From Roseovarius sp. (GTDB lineage Bacteria; Pseudomonadota; Alphaproteobacteria; Rhodobacterales; Rhodobacteraceae): 6,897 nt of DNA. The stretch lies in contig JALQUE010000140.1 in the NCBI GenBank assembly GCA_023260815.1, positions 1 to 6,897 on the forward strand. Reading direction: 5' to 3'. A program made the position numbers and the translations under genes. The notes under the pieces were generated by a model. It saw only the letters and a list, made by a program, of their open reading frames with translations, was not told the DNA's origin and ran no database searches. The first letter of the stretch is position 1, and the number at the start of each line of letters is the position of its first letter. This document shows positions 6,099 through 6,897 of the stretch, one piece after another.

Positions 6099-6112
6099 TT
6101 GATATGGGTCAA
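6099..6112. promoter_or_regulatory. FNR/CRP-family-like box TTGAT-ATGG-GTCAA
   Basis: This 14-bp dyad matches the FNR/FnrL consensus TTGAT-N4-ATCAA at 9 of 10 defined positions; the only change is G at 6108. It is centred at 6105.5, 65 bases upstream of the ompW ATG and 90 before the mccB ATG. If it acts at -41.5 on ompW, transcription would begin near 6064, although no good -10 element is visible there. Control of ompW by oxygen is known in E. coli, which makes ompW the more likely target. Confidence 0.55.
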
Positions 6113-6127
6113 ATCCTGTATGACGGT

Positions 6128-6139
6128 CGCAATTGCGGC
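6128..6139 (+). promoter_or_regulatory. Candidate regulator motif CGCAATTGCGGC upstream of mccB
   Basis: The 10-bp perfect palindrome CGCAATTGCG (6128-6137) plus GC matches the motif in the ivd promoter (2247-2258) at 11 of 12 positions. AAAATG follows directly here and three bases later before ivd; AACA and GTTC also occur just downstream in both. No strong -35 element is present: the bases in the equivalent place are CTGTAT, and CAAAAT (6139-6144) is the best -10-like hexamer, so the mccB promoter looks weaker or activator-dependent. Confidence 0.45.
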
Positions 6140-6195
6140 AAAATGGCAACAGTTCGGGGCGCCAAGATCCGTCCCTCAACACGACCGGAGGCGGC

Positions 6196-6897
6196 ATGAA
6201 GCTTCAATCCAAGGTGATCGCGACATCGCAAGAGTTCCGCGCCAATCGCGAGGGCCATCTGGCGGCGCTGCGGGTGGTCGAAGAGGCCGCAGCCCTTGCG
6301 GCGGCGGGGGGCGGCGAGGCGGCGCGCGAGCGGCACCTGTCGCGCGGCAAGATGCTGCCGCGAGACCGGGTGGCGAACCTGCTCGATCCGGGATCGCCGT
6401 TTCTGGAGGTGGGGGCCACGGCGGCGCATGGCATGTATGAGGGCGCGGCCCCCTGCGCGGGGGTGATCGCGGGGGTGGGCCGGGTGCAGGGCCTTGATTG
6501 CATGATCCTGTGCAACGACGCCACGGTGAAGGGCGGCACGTACTATCCGATGACCGTCAAGAAACATCTGCGCGCCCAGGAGATCGCCGAGGAATGCAAT
6601 CTGCCCTGCATCTATCTGGTGGATAGCGGCGGGGCGAACCTACCCAATCAGGACGAGGTCTTTCCCGACCGCGATCATTTCGGGCGCATCTTCTACAATC
6701 AGGCCCGGATGAGCGCCAAGGGCATCGCGCAGATCGCGGTGGTGATGGGCTCGTGTACGGCGGGCGGCGCCTATGTGCCGGCGATGTCGGATGTGACGAT
6801 CATCGTCAAGGAGCAGGGCACGATCTTCCTTGCCGGCCCGCCGCTGGTCAAGGCCGCGACGGGCGAGGTGGTCAGTGCCGAGGATCTGGGCGGCGGC
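6196..6897 (+). CDS. mccB: Methylcrotonoyl-CoA carboxylase carboxyltransferase (beta) subunit, 3'-truncated by the window edge
   Basis: The first 234 residues of a protein that is usually about 535 residues; the frame is open to the last base. It transfers carboxylate from carboxybiotin to 3-methylcrotonyl-CoA, giving 3-methylglutaconyl-CoA, the step after isovaleryl-CoA dehydrogenase. Diagnostic stretches of the biotin-dependent carboxyltransferase fold are present: ARERHLSRGKMLPRDRV (43-59), KGGTYYPMTVKKHLRAQEIA (112-131), LVDSGGANLPNQDEVFPD (141-158) and the glycine-rich GSCTAGGAYVPAMSD (185-199) lining the acyl-CoA site. The KGGTYYP and SGGANLPNQ patterns favour methylcrotonyl-CoA over propionyl-CoA carboxylases. 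The ATG has GGAGG at 6187-6191, 4 bases upstream. It diverges from ompW across 155 bases. The biotin-carrying alpha subunit is expected downstream. Also called liuB. Confidence 0.96.
   Translation, partial: MKLQSKVIATSQEFRANREGHLAALRVVEEAAALAAAGGGEAARERHLSRGKMLPRDRVANLLDPGSPFLEVGATAAHGMYEGAAPCAGVIAGVGRVQGLDCMILCNDATVKGGTYYPMTVKKHLRAQEIAEECNLPCIYLVDSGGANLPNQDEVFPDRDHFGRIFYNQARMSAKGIAQIAVVMGSCTAGGAYVPAMSDVTIIVKEQGTIFLAGPPLVKAATGEVVSAEDLGGG

Noticed and set aside
5339..6199. Possible plus-strand gene beginning at the ATGA overlap after the acyl-CoA synthetase
   Set aside because: Although the ATGA arrangement resembles a coupled start, the frame runs antisense through ompW and across its terminator, and the peptide shows no domain. 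ompW has a signal peptide and full family signatures.

Overview
The window looks like chromosomal DNA of an alphaproteobacterium, most likely a Rhodobacterales/Roseobacter-type organism. This rests on high GC with strong G/C third positions, Shine-Dalgarno-led starts, and close family resemblance of the proteins; it is inferred from composition and protein character, not from a search. The theme is leucine/isovalerate catabolism.

Layout. (1) 57-722 (+): a HAD-superfamily phosphatase of the phosphoglycolate phosphatase type. (2) 826-2025 (+): a PLP-dependent DegT/DnrJ/EryC1/StrS-family aminotransferase-like protein of unknown substrate. (3) 2026-2283: a 258-bp non-coding region with three phased GTTAACA-like repeats, a four-unit 11-bp tandem repeat, a good sigma70-type promoter and a perfect 14-bp palindrome over the predicted transcription start. 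(4) 2308-5342 (+): an apparent operon of isovaleryl-CoA dehydrogenase (ivd), a small one-helix membrane protein whose start overlaps the ivd stop (ATGA), and an AMP-forming acyl-CoA synthetase 9 bases further on. (5) 5420-6040 (-): an OmpW-family outer-membrane beta-barrel protein with its own intrinsic terminator at 5368-5394. (6) 6041-6195: a divergent control region with an FNR-like box and a motif that closely matches one in the ivd promoter. (7) 6196-6897 (+): the N-terminal 234 residues of the methylcrotonoyl-CoA carboxylase carboxyltransferase (beta) subunit, cut by the window edge.

How the genes fit together. Ivd oxidises isovaleryl-CoA to 3-methylcrotonyl-CoA, which methylcrotonoyl-CoA carboxylase then carboxylates. 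The acyl-CoA synthetase could feed the pathway by activating a free short, branched or medium-chain acid (inference). The biotin subunit, methylglutaconyl-CoA hydratase and HMG-CoA lyase probably lie beyond the right edge. The oppositely oriented ompW splits the pathway into two transcription units, and the shared motif CGCARTTGCGGC before ivd and mccB suggests both answer to one regulator.

I see no clearly novel multi-gene system. The items most worth following up are the shared promoter motif, the palindrome at the ivd start site, the phased repeats in the ivd upstream region, and the coupled small membrane protein.
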